Shown here piece by piece: positions 43,203 to 51,494 of a DNA stretch of 64,000 nt. The DNA is from Chitinophaga sp. MM2321. GTDB lineage: Bacteria; Bacteroidota; Bacteroidia; Chitinophagales; Chitinophagaceae. The notes under the pieces are model-generated. The model was not told the origin of the DNA and ran no database searches. It saw only the letters and a list, made by a program, of their open reading frames with translations. The first letter of the stretch is position 1; every line of letters starts with the position of its first letter. The stretch is from positions 3,534,001 to 3,598,000 of the forward strand of contig NZ_OZ035533.1 of the NCBI RefSeq assembly GCF_964033635.1, in the 5' to 3' direction. A program made the position numbers and the translations under genes.

Positions 43203-45414
43203 ACCTCCTGGTACGCCTCAGTATTCTTTCCTGACCTAAAGAATTATCTGCATTCACCGCGTACATCTGCCAGGTATCTTTATCTTTCTGCATCAGGTGG
43301 TATCTATGCCCGGGCAATTTCATTTCCTCTTTCAGCTGCGGACTGAATACGCCGGCCTTCCTGGCTTCTTCCCAGGCCCTGAAAGTAGTAAACAGTTCAT
43401 TTTTATCTGCCCTCTGTTCTATACTTCTCTGACTAATACCTAACATATAGGTAGCATCCCATGCCACTGATTTGGCCTGAAGGTTCTCTATCACCTGTAT
43501 GTTCCAGTCTTTCTGTATATTCTGAATACCGAAAGTACAAGGGAAGTAGTTACTGTTAAATGAATAACGGATATCCTTTCCCTCAATACCCCACTTATTA
43601 TGTACCGGGTCAAACATATTATTTCCTCCTCCAACATTACAAACGCTCATGTAATGCCAGTTGCCTTCAAATACGCATGAACCCATCACTCTCAGATACG
43701 GTACCCCCATTTCTTTAAGATCGCCGAAAAGAATACGAAGAAATCTTTTGAAGGGATATTGACCATGACCCTGGTAGGTAAAACTTTCAAAGCCATCGAA
43801 ATCAATAAAATTCATTCCTCCATCGTGCAGCAGCCGGGCGTAGAACCGGGCATATTCATCCCCCAATTGCACATTCGGAATAAAGCCGGAATAACAATTC
43901 AGCTGTAGCTTGGCTATTTTCTCTCCGGCCTGATGACCTGACGCATTGGTTTTAAAAGCGCCTCTGCGAACACCGGTCAGGGTATAAGGTTTAGTGGTAG
44001 TGACCTCTTCATACTCAATCAACTCTTTATCAATTCTCAACGCGTTCACACTGTTTTGATCCCAGCCACCCCGTTCATTCAGATAGCTGGTATCAGCCAC
44101 CTCTATAACCGTATCAACCGATGATACTTCGTTTGTTATCTGCGTAGTCAGTACGGTGCATAGTCCCTCATTAGGTACCGGATGCACGTCGCTGCTGTGT
44201 GGTTGTACAAATTCAGTAAGGGTATGAAGACCATACGCAATACCATGTTTGTTTGTGAGGTCGGTTAAATCTTTAATAGGACGTTTCTGTTTATTGAGCG
44301 TCACATATTTACCGGCCCATCTATCGGCGGGGTTGACATAATACTCACCCATTCCTTCATCCTGTACCGCTTTCAGCCCGAGTTGATTGGCGTAAGACAC
44401 GAGACTGTCCTGTGGACCGGACCAGGCAAGATCAATTTCATAATTGGCGGGATCTTTTATCCATTTCCCATTCCGGGTTATATACGGCAACCCTTCGTTC
44501 TTCACTATCTTTTCTATTACTTTCAAACCCATTGAATCCGGGCAGGCGTATAAGGCTATGGAAGAACCGATATAATCTACATCTACCGGTGTCAGGTCCA
44601 TATGCCGGGGTGACTTAATACCCGGAAAATCGTTGAACAACGGATAGAAGATGGTCGTCGGTTTCTTACGATCGCGGGCATGCATAACAATGGAGATACC
44701 ATAGGCAGTATCCAGTTGTGCACCATTTCCGTTCATATACCTGTAGTATTCCTCCGGGTGTGAATAAAATGCCACATCGTTATTTCCATCACCTCCTATG
44801 CGAAAACGCTGGCCTTCTTTCAGATGAGCGGGTATAGGATATTTCACCAGATCCGGGGTATGAATGATATAACTCGACTGGGACATATCGCCTTCACAGG
44901 GAGGGCCACTTGTTGTATTATCATCCAGTCCCAGCATTCCGATAGCAAAATCGTCATCTCTTGCTACAGAAATAATCTCTCCGATATATTTTTTTATGTT
45001 TGTTTTGTAAGGTCCCCATATCACATTATCCACTCCATGAGCAGGGATAAGGGAAAGCAATTCAAAACGGAGATAATCTCCCTTAACGTCCGCCTTTATC
45101 GTGGCTACAGATCCATTGGGGTAGGAAAGTTGCACCTGTTTTTCTTTTTTCAGCCACTTCGCACCAGACGGATAAATAGTATGCTTATCCTTCTCCAGTG
45201 CAAGCAGTGGAGAGCTAAGGTGTGCGGGGTTATAGTCCCTGTTGGTAACACGGTCTTTAATACTGGTGATGTAACCTTCTTTATTAACCACCAATGCCGC
45301 GTATTTTGTAGACAATCTGATATCCTGTGCAATTGTACTCTTTGCCAGTATCAGAGAAGAAAACAGTAATGTTAATGCTACTGACCTTCGTTTTCCGTCG
45401 TTATTTTTTTTCAT
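43201..45414 (-). CDS. secreted protein, putative TIM-barrel glycoside hydrolase
   Basis: The 737-residue protein has a signal peptide (LLFSSLILAKSTIAQ, about 29) and an N-terminal beta-rich domain at about 30-270. The central part reads like a (beta/alpha)8 barrel: YEIDLAWSGPQDSLVSYANQLGL, HGIAYGLHTLTEFVQPHSSD, GGMNFIDFDGFESFTYQGHG, VPYLRVMGSCVFEGNWHY. The Asp-rich FIDFDGFE strand end is where GH36-like enzymes have catalytic residues, but I do not recognise a specific family. A short beta insertion (ALRIDKELIEYEEVTTTKPY, TLTGVRRGAF) resembles those in phage-like proteins. No SusC/D partner is adjacent. Likely periplasmic or secreted; activity unproven. Confidence 0.6.
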   Translation of the reverse strand: MKKNNDGKRRSVALTLLFSSLILAKSTIAQDIRLSTKYAALVVNKEGYITSIKDRVTNRDYNPAHLSSPLLALEKDKHTIYPSGAKWLKKEKQVQLSYPNGSVATIKADVKGDYLRFELLSLIPAHGVDNVIWGPYKTNIKKYIGEIISVARDDDFAIGMLGLDDNTTSGPPCEGDMSQSSYIIHTPDLVKYPIPAHLKEGQRFRIGGDGNNDVAFYSHPEEYYRYMNGNGAQLDTAYGISIVMHARDRKKPTTIFYPLFNDFPGIKSPRHMDLTPVDVDYIGSSIALYACPDSMGLKVIEKIVKNEGLPYITRNGKWIKDPANYEIDLAWSGPQDSLVSYANQLGLKAVQDEGMGEYYVNPADRWAGKYVTLNKQKRPIKDLTDLTNKHGIAYGLHTLTEFVQPHSSDVHPVPNEGLCTVLTTQITNEVSSVDTVIEVADTSYLNERGGWDQNSVNALRIDKELIEYEEVTTTKPYTLTGVRRGAFKTNASGHQAGEKIAKLQLNCYSGFIPNVQLGDEYARFYARLLHDGGMNFIDFDGFESFTYQGHGQYPFKRFLRILFGDLKEMGVPYLRVMGSCVFEGNWHYMSVCNVGGGNNMFDPVHNKWGIEGKDIRYSFNSNYFPCTFGIQNIQKDWNIQVIENLQAKSVAWDATYMLGISQRSIEQRADKNELFTTFRAWEEARKAGVFSPQLKEEMKLPGHRYHLMQKDKDTWQMYAVNADNSLGQERILRRTRR

Positions 45415-45588
45415 TGCAGTGTTCTAAATAATATAAAGTATAAATATCAAAGCATATAATCCAACAGAGACCGAAAGCGATATCTAATATTCAACTAAAG
45501 CTGAAGTTGTAAATTTCCTACTGTTAAAGACAAAAAACAACGCCAAATTTGCTTTCCATTGATGTTATATTGCTCACAATATTATTTT

Positions 45589-45774
45589 TTAATATAATGG
45601 ATCAAAAGTACCACCCCTGTTATTATTCTGTTGCCATGTTGCATTTTCAGCAAGTGGGGATTTAGGAATACCGTAAATATTAGTTTTACGGATCTGTTGC
45701 ATCATTTTCCTGGCGGTACGTTCAATCCTACAGGTAATATTCAGGAATATTGGGGTTTGGTTGTTTCTAGTCAT
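45589..45774 (-). pseudogene. decayed paralogue of the small HTH protein at 33349-33495
   Basis: The frame TPIFLNITCRIERTARKMM, then QQIRKTNIYG, aligns with NITGRSERTVRKMLQQIRKA of the HTH gene at 33.4 kb. The DNA is also close (AGGAAAATG, CAACAGATCCGTAAA against AGGAAAATG, CAGCAAATCCGTAAA). The conserved Gly and Ser of the turn are replaced by Cys and Ile, and the preceding YAKDIQ helix is lost, so DNA binding is unlikely. Orientation and distance to the 32-bp repeat at 46660 mirror the cassette at 33.3-34.5 kb. Confidence 0.5.
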
Positions 45775-45862
45775 TCCCGATCTCAAGCAAAAATAATTGA
45801 GTATTGGATATTGCAACATAACTTGTAATAGTTACTACTTGATCTAGCACCTATCTTAACTA

Positions 45863-46366
45863 CTAAAGAGGAGGCCGGTCCTCGATAATAGCTATAATGT
45901 ATAGATTTTTTGCTGTTGGTAATTCCAGGCACTTTTTAAGCACGCTATTTCTTTCCTTTTCATATTTCATTTCGTCAAAGAGGTATAGAAAGAAATATGG
46001 AATTTCTTCACAACAGGTGTGCGCTGATAAAATATTTAACGTATCCTCTTCAGTAAAAGGATCAAACGTTATGCGATGCCAAAAGTATCTCTCCCAAAAA
46101 TACAATTCAGCACATTCAGGGAATTTTAATTTTGCATCTGCTAATATCTCGCCACATCTATCAATACCTTTAAGTCTTATTTCATTCGGTATTTTATATG
46201 CATCTGCCCATGGAAATTCAGCAGCCGACACCCAATGTAAAAAGGCTAAATTAATAGATAAGTTTACATTAAACGCCTCTTTTTGGAGCGATAACTCGTA
46301 TTCTGCAATTGCTTCTATATATTTTTTTGATAAATCCAGATTTAATGCAAGGTTGGAATGGTACAT
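45863..46366 (-). CDS. TPR-like hypothetical, probable orphan immunity protein
   Basis: The 167-residue protein opens with a TPR-like pair (MYHSNLALNLDLSKKYIEAI, then AEYELSLQKEAFNVNLSINL) and continues as a helical protein with many Trp, Tyr and Phe (AELYFWERYFWHRITFDPF). It has no signal peptide or membrane helix and should be cytoplasmic. It starts 29 bp after the stop of a toxin-like C-terminal remnant on the same strand, which is the usual order for a polymorphic toxin and its cognate immunity gene. The toxin is inactive, so this would be an orphan. The immunity role is inferred from position only; a general TPR protein is the alternative. Confidence 0.6.
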   Translation of the reverse strand: MYHSNLALNLDLSKKYIEAIAEYELSLQKEAFNVNLSINLAFLHWVSAAEFPWADAYKIPNEIRLKGIDRCGEILADAKLKFPECAELYFWERYFWHRITFDPFTEEDTLNILSAHTCCEEIPYFFLYLFDEMKYEKERNSVLKKCLELPTAKNLYIIAIIEDRPPL

Positions 46367-46395
46367 GAGAAACTATTTATGTTATTTAGTTTGCA

Positions 46396-46650
46396 TTATT
46401 TTGGTGTTAAATTAACTCCTACATTATTTATTCTTCCGTTTCTCACAAAAACCCAAACCTGTCAGTTTCTAAAAGTTTGCGTGTAAACTTGAACACCAGC
46501 ATTAATACCTCCCTGTGGAATTAATCCCGAAATTAAAGCATCAGTCCTTAAATTTGCAGGATTATTTGCAACTTGTTTCAAACAATTCTATATATCGCCC
46601 CTGAGATATCTCCGTTGTAAAGTCATGCCATCCAGATTTTCGAACATATG
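46396..46650 (-). pseudogene. C-terminal toxin-domain remnant of a polymorphic (RHS-like) toxin
   Basis: Joining two minus-strand frames gives KSGWHDFTTEISQGRYIEL, then NNPANLRTDALISGLIPQGG, GVQVYTQTFRN, an in-frame TGA (46462-46464), and QVWVFVRNGRINNVGVN, TPK, stop (46396-46398). The parts read as one coherent small globular domain with one frameshift near 46585 and one nonsense change (likely GGA to TGA). An open C-terminal domain with no start codon, directly upstream of a small soluble gene, is the signature of a toxin tip detached from its RHS or CDI carrier. I do not recognise the nuclease or other toxin family with certainty. Confidence 0.45.
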
Positions 46651-46659
46651 AAGGTGTGA

Positions 46660-46711
46660 TTACCTTACGGATTGTTTGGTGTAATGGGTTCTTGCGATTT
46701 GCGGGAGCAAT
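46660..46711. repeat. copy 2 of the cassette-end repeat with decayed terminator
   Basis: The first 32 bp are identical to 34490-34521. The following bases (TTGCGATTTGCGGGAGCAAT) correspond to the terminator stem at 34522-34541 but no longer pair fully and lack the closing CCCATTAC. It borders the toxin remnant. Confidence 0.8.
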
Positions 46712-46744
46712 GATCGCCAATTCATATTATTAAAAAATATTTTA

Positions 46745-46766
46745 CACTTGTAACAAGTTACAAGTG
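46745..46766. promoter_or_regulatory. perfect 10-bp inverted repeat upstream of the 46833 gene
   Basis: CACTTGTAAC (46745-46754), AA, then GTTACAAGTG (46757-46766) is a 22-bp dyad. It lies 67 bp before the start at 46833, with no T-run, so it is better read as a repressor operator (TetR- or MarR-like in form) than as a terminator. No regulator gene is adjacent. Confidence 0.6.
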
Positions 46767-46832
46767 ATAAACGATTAACATGAGATAAGGGTATATGTTG
46801 CCTTAAAGCTTTTTACGGATAAATTGATTCCC

Positions 46833-47564
46833 ATGAAAAAACTTATTTTAACCCTACTTTTTACATTTATACCAGGCATCGTCTTTCCCCAGGCAAAAAA
46901 AGGTCTACTGGAAATTACACCCTACGTCAGATTTGATAAGTACCCACAATTCTCTTATGTAATACAAGAAAGGCCAACTACGGACTACGTGGATATAAAG
47001 GGAAGCAGCTTTGGCATAAATGTGATGTATAAAATTCCCATTTCGAAGTCCCTTTTTATAAAGCCAGGAATTGGCTATTACAAATATTCCTTCGATGACA
47101 TAAAAAAGGAAAATACGTTGTTTGGAAAAAGCGTGGCGAGAGATATAAACTACATCAGCCCTGTTTATATTCTATTCTATACTGATAAATATTGGTATCA
47201 TTCTATTGCCTTTAATATGGGCATTGAAGAAACTTTGTATCAAAATAAAACATTTGAACTCAACGCAGGGTTGAATCTATGCAATTATTTCACTTTCTCT
47301 CAGTACTATCATCTCAGGTACAACCCCGCAGGCGGCCAGGATTTTAAGAAGAAAAGGAGAGATTATTTCGGAACCTCCATTGCGGCAACCATAAATCCTA
47401 TTAAAAAATTGGGGAAGGTATGTATAGGCCCCTCTTTGATAATCCCTGTATATGACAGTTGGAAGACGGATCAAACCTTTCAGGAAGAATCCAATTCCGG
47501 CACCAGAAATAAATGGCTCAATGGAATAGGTGTCGGAATAACAATTCAGTATGCACTACCTTAA
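46833..47564 (+). CDS. putative outer membrane beta-barrel protein
   Basis: Start at 46833 (MKKLILTLLFTFIPGIVFPQ) gives a clean signal peptide; an ATG three codons earlier is possible. The 243-residue protein has alternating hydrophobic and aromatic strands (LLEITPYVRFDKYPQFSYVI, SLFIKPGIGYYKYSF, YHSIAFNMGIEETLYQ, GIGVGITIQYALP) with a hydrophobic C-terminus typical of small outer-membrane barrels. No specific family is recognised. It is monocistronic and preceded by a perfect dyad, so it may be under single-repressor control. Confidence 0.6.
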   Translation: MKKLILTLLFTFIPGIVFPQAKKGLLEITPYVRFDKYPQFSYVIQERPTTDYVDIKGSSFGINVMYKIPISKSLFIKPGIGYYKYSFDDIKKENTLFGKSVARDINYISPVYILFYTDKYWYHSIAFNMGIEETLYQNKTFELNAGLNLCNYFTFSQYYHLRYNPAGGQDFKKKRRDYFGTSIAATINPIKKLGKVCIGPSLIIPVYDSWKTDQTFQEESNSGTRNKWLNGIGVGITIQYALP

Positions 47565-47955
47565 AATTATTAACCTGGGAAAAAAATTACACAAGCTTTC
47601 TTTGGTATTGCTATGTGCCGCTATGTCTTAATTACAAGTGCACAGGTGAGTACAAAATTTTTCAGGGGTCATCCTGTGTAATGATTTGTGCTGTCATGTT
47701 TTGCATTTGTTTAATGTAACAGCAAAACAAAGAGGATTATTTACACACGGTTAGTAGCCATAAGAGTTTACAGGTTTTTTACCGGCATATCCGTCAATTA
47801 TAATTAAAGTAAGAGAAAGAGCCCATTTTTCCACTGTTAATGCTTTTTAATTATCTTTAGGTAGTAAGCCCCTGTCAGCAATATATAGATGAGCCCTTCA
47901 CCTATTCGCAACCGGTTGTGTAAGACTTTTAAAAATGTAAAAAAACAAAAGCTTT
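47565..47955. other. intergenic region before the TPR lipoprotein gene
   Basis: No gene is supported. A minus-strand stretch at about 47750-47850 (SLTLIIIDGYAGKKPVNSYG and stop) could be a protein tail, but is only about 30 codons. TATCTTTA at about 47853 is one base from a TAnnTTTG -7 box and may serve the gene at 47956. Confidence 0.35.
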
Positions 47956-49689
47956 ATGCCCCTGCCTTATTTAAGATTCATTGCTATTACCATCCTTTTT
48001 GCATGCAACAACAGCGATGGAAGCAAAGAAAACCAATCAACCAAAAAAGAGTCCCCGATTATTGGCTGCTACGTCCCTCAAACAAGCGATAAAGACTGGT
48101 ACAGCTCAGGAAAAAAAGCGCCGAAACTGGATGGATTGGAGGGTATTGATTTTAAAATTTCAACATCCAGTAAAGAGGCACAGGAATATTTTGCCCAGGG
48201 AATGATGCTGGCTTATGGTTTTAATCATGCTGAAGCCGCAAGGTCGTTTTATGAAGCGATCCGGTTGGACTCCACCTGTGCCATGGCTTACTGGGGTTTT
48301 GCGTATGTGCTGGGCCCTAACTACAATGCGGGAATGGAGGAAGATAATTTTCAGCGTGCGTACGAAGCATCTGCTAAAGCAACATTGCTTGCCAAAAACG
48401 GTACGCCAAAAGAAGTTGCATTGATTCAAGCATTAACCACCCGATATGCTTCAACACCGCCGGCTGACCGCAGACCATTGGATAGTGCCTATGCCGCATC
48501 TATGAAAAAGATTTATACCCGATATCCTACCGATCCTGATATCGGAGCTTTGTATGCTGAGGCGATGATGGATCTGCACCCCTGGGATTTATATGACAAA
48601 AAAACAAAAGCACCCAGGCAATGGACACCGCAGTTGCTGACTATACTGGAACATCTTATGAAAATCAATCCCAGGCATCCGGGAGCACATCATTTTTACG
48701 TCCATGCACTGGAGGCCTCAGCTACTCCTGAAAAGGCGTTGACAAGCGCAAAACTGCTTGAGACGCTGGTACCTGGTTCGGGGCACCTGGTACACATGCC
48801 CTCGCATATTTATATCAACACCGGAGACTATCATCGGGGTTCGCTGGCAAATGTTCAGGCATTGATCGTTGATAGTACTTACACCACAGCATGTCATGCA
48901 CAAGGTGCCTATCCATTGGCATATTATCCGCACAATTATCATTTCCTGGCTGCAACAGCCACCCTGGAAGGCCATTCAAAATTAGCCTGGGAGGCAGCAA
49001 TGAATCTACAACGACACACTGCAGCTGATATCATGCGCATGCCCGGCTGGGGAACATTGCAACATTATTATACCATCCCGTATTACATAGCCGCAAAGTT
49101 TTCGATGTGGGATACTATTGCTTCGCTCACGCCTCCGGAAAATGACCTCGTGTATCCCCGGGCCATCTGGCATTATGCAAGGGGCATGGCTTATTTAGGA
49201 AAGAATGGGCTGGCTAATGCACAAAAAGAACTGGATAGCCTGCGCATATTATCCACCGACACCACACTTCAGCAGCTTAGCATTTGGGGCATTAATACAA
49301 CTGCCGATCTTGTACAGATTGCTACAAAAGTATTGTCGGCCGGAATAGCATTCAAACAAGGTCAATCGGCTAAATCGGTTTCTTTGCTCGAAGAAGCTGT
49401 TGCCATTGAAGACAAACTCAATTATAACGAACCACCCGATTGGTTTTTCTCGGTCAGGCATCATCTGGGAGCGGTTTTGCTCAAGACGGGAAAATATGCT
49501 GAAGCAGAGAAAGTTTACAAACAGGATCTACAGACCTGGCGTAAAAACGGCTGGGCATTAATCGGATTATATAACTCTTTGGCATTATTAAACAGAAAGA
49601 GTGAGGCCCAAAAAGCTAAGTCTTCTTTTGAAGAATCCTGGAAATATGCTGATTTAAAAATCCTGTCGTCTTCAAGTATTGTGGATTAG
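47956..49689 (+). CDS. TPR-repeat lipoprotein
   Basis: The 577-residue protein has a short signal with a lipobox-like ITILFACNNSDG (Cys about 16). A TPR-rich body follows: EAQEYFAQGMMLAYGFNHAEAARSFYEAI at about 75-103, HLMKINPRHPGAHHFYVHALE near 235, and AVLLKTGKYAEAEKVYKQDL near 520. Histidine-rich turns (MDLHPWDLYD, GSGHLVHMPSHIYINTGDYH, YYPHNYHFLAATATL) recur and could bind metal, but this is not established. It should be anchored in the periplasm or outer membrane. The gene is alone, with no operon partners, so its role is unknown. Confidence 0.75.
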   Translation: MPLPYLRFIAITILFACNNSDGSKENQSTKKESPIIGCYVPQTSDKDWYSSGKKAPKLDGLEGIDFKISTSSKEAQEYFAQGMMLAYGFNHAEAARSFYEAIRLDSTCAMAYWGFAYVLGPNYNAGMEEDNFQRAYEASAKATLLAKNGTPKEVALIQALTTRYASTPPADRRPLDSAYAASMKKIYTRYPTDPDIGALYAEAMMDLHPWDLYDKKTKAPRQWTPQLLTILEHLMKINPRHPGAHHFYVHALEASATPEKALTSAKLLETLVPGSGHLVHMPSHIYINTGDYHRGSLANVQALIVDSTYTTACHAQGAYPLAYYPHNYHFLAATATLEGHSKLAWEAAMNLQRHTAADIMRMPGWGTLQHYYTIPYYIAAKFSMWDTIASLTPPENDLVYPRAIWHYARGMAYLGKNGLANAQKELDSLRILSTDTTLQQLSIWGINTTADLVQIATKVLSAGIAFKQGQSAKSVSLLEEAVAIEDKLNYNEPPDWFFSVRHHLGAVLLKTGKYAEAEKVYKQDLQTWRKNGWALIGLYNSLALLNRKSEAQKAKSSFEESWKYADLKILSSSSIVD

Positions 49690-49878
49690 AAAAAGATCAG
49701 GCGGAAATGCTGGGGTGAGAAATTTCTGTGAGATTTTTAGCAGATACAGAAAATTTCACTATTGTCATTCAGAATTTTTCAAGGTTAACAAACATGGATC
49801 AATCTCTTTCATTTTAAATAGTCGTATCCCACTTTACCCTGATAATGTATTCCTTCGAAACCGGGGGATTTTGCATGA

Positions 49879-51468
49879 TTACATATTTACCCAAATAGGG
49901 CTTGACCATGCAAGGTGATCATCATCAAGTGTTATACGAACATAATACCATGCTCCGTTCGGGATGGCTTTCTCTTTTGGATTCCAGGACGCTTCTAACT
50001 GCCTGGGTTCCAAAAACTGGACTGTCTTACCGTTGCAAATAAGATCAATACGTTGTATAACTAAATTACTTGCCGCCTCAATTTTTATCGTCATTTTTTT
50101 ATCCACTGTGATCTCTGACCCCATAGGATGATCATTGATTGAAAATTTCAACCAGGTCCGGTTATTAGTGGTTCCGTACACCCGGCGATTCCATAACGCA
50201 TTAAAAACTGATTCACGGGTCAGATCCTTTGCCCATACTCCCATTAAACCAGGCTTGAGTATATCTTTGTATCCTGGTGTCTTTTGAAGTTCGTGGAGTG
50301 CATCTCCCGGCCGGCCATCGTGCGTATCTCCTACGCCTATCATTCCCAATCGATACCCTTTTTTTAAGCCATCCACTACAAAATTCCCATAAGATGGCTT
50401 TTTCACCTGGCGACTTGGGAAAGAATTACCAGGCCCCGGAGGAATCTCATACCCCCCTCCGATTGAATAAACCTCTACTAAACGCTCCACTTCGGGGTCA
50501 TGCCCCTTTTCCCAATCGAAACCCCAGCCAACTTCAGCCGGATGATTTGCAATTACAAGCGCCTTATGATTGCGAGCAATAGCATACAGCTTGGATAGCG
50601 TATTTTGATTGGAGTCAGAGCTTCGGATAATTGGCCCATCATTACCCGGATAAATGAAATTATGATGACCGAATTCCTTACTGGTCCACTCTCCACCAAC
50701 AAATGCCACAAACTTTCCAGCCTCATTGAAAGTATTGGTTACATCCCTGAAATAATTCCATTGTCCATCACTTAACGCTTCTGTATGATCGGTAAGGGCA
50801 AATATATCCAGGAATGACTCGTCACGGGCAAAAGCGTAAATTTCTTCCGGGCTACGGACACCATCTCCAAAAATACTATGACAGTGAAGATCTCCCCAGA
50901 ATAATCGTTCGTTTGGTAATGCCACCGCATCTACATGGATTGGATTACTGATGCCTTCCAAACCGCTAACAGGATCAATTACCCGAATGTATTTTATACC
51001 AGGAGTGGAAAAGCTGAATCCTTCCAGCCGTCTGACCGGCCGTTTATCGTTTTCATAAGGTCCGGCGCCTTCTGAAAACGAGTAGGAAGAGGGTCCCTGA
51101 TAACCGCTAGTGCCGAAAATATTTACAACACCATCCCAGGTTGGCAAAACGTTGTCCATATAATGAGTCCCACGGGGAGACTGGTTAAATGGACCGTCAA
51201 CAGTAGCTCTTGTCCGATTCCATTGGGGAATCCATTTTGTAAAATATGGTTCTGTTAATATCCTGATGCCTACCCTAAATGTTTCGTTGAGGCCAATAGT
51301 GGATGGCACGGAAACCTGTATGGCAGTAGCTTTTTTATCCGCTATAAGGTTCTCTGTCGTTTTATCCTGATCATCTTTATTGTGATTATTTTTACCAAAA
51401 GCGGTAAGACTAAATAGTGCTGATCCACCTACAACCAGAGAATTACTTAAAAAATTTCTTCTTTTCAT
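49879..51468 (-). CDS. DUF3604 protein of the SusC/D locus, PHP-like
   Basis: The 529-residue protein starts with a Tat-like signal (MKRRNFLSNSLVVGGSALFSL). Its PHP-type metal motif is FWGDLHCHSIFGDGVRSPEEIY at about 188-210, with the HxH pair, followed by IFALTDHTEALSDGQWNYF and FVGGEWTSKEFGHHNF and later IANHPAEVGWG and IGVGDTHDGRPGD. These His and Asp clusters suggest a phosphoesterase- or hydrolase-like metal centre; DUF3604 itself has no fixed function. It is the last gene of the SusC-SusD operon, 26 bp after SusD, and probably acts on the ligand those proteins import. Confidence 0.88.
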   Translation of the reverse strand: MKRRNFLSNSLVVGGSALFSLTAFGKNNHNKDDQDKTTENLIADKKATAIQVSVPSTIGLNETFRVGIRILTEPYFTKWIPQWNRTRATVDGPFNQSPRGTHYMDNVLPTWDGVVNIFGTSGYQGPSSYSFSEGAGPYENDKRPVRRLEGFSFSTPGIKYIRVIDPVSGLEGISNPIHVDAVALPNERLFWGDLHCHSIFGDGVRSPEEIYAFARDESFLDIFALTDHTEALSDGQWNYFRDVTNTFNEAGKFVAFVGGEWTSKEFGHHNFIYPGNDGPIIRSSDSNQNTLSKLYAIARNHKALVIANHPAEVGWGFDWEKGHDPEVERLVEVYSIGGGYEIPPGPGNSFPSRQVKKPSYGNFVVDGLKKGYRLGMIGVGDTHDGRPGDALHELQKTPGYKDILKPGLMGVWAKDLTRESVFNALWNRRVYGTTNNRTWLKFSINDHPMGSEITVDKKMTIKIEAASNLVIQRIDLICNGKTVQFLEPRQLEASWNPKEKAIPNGAWYYVRITLDDDHLAWSSPIWVNM

Positions 51469-51494
51469 TATTGTTATTCGTTTGGACAGATCAA

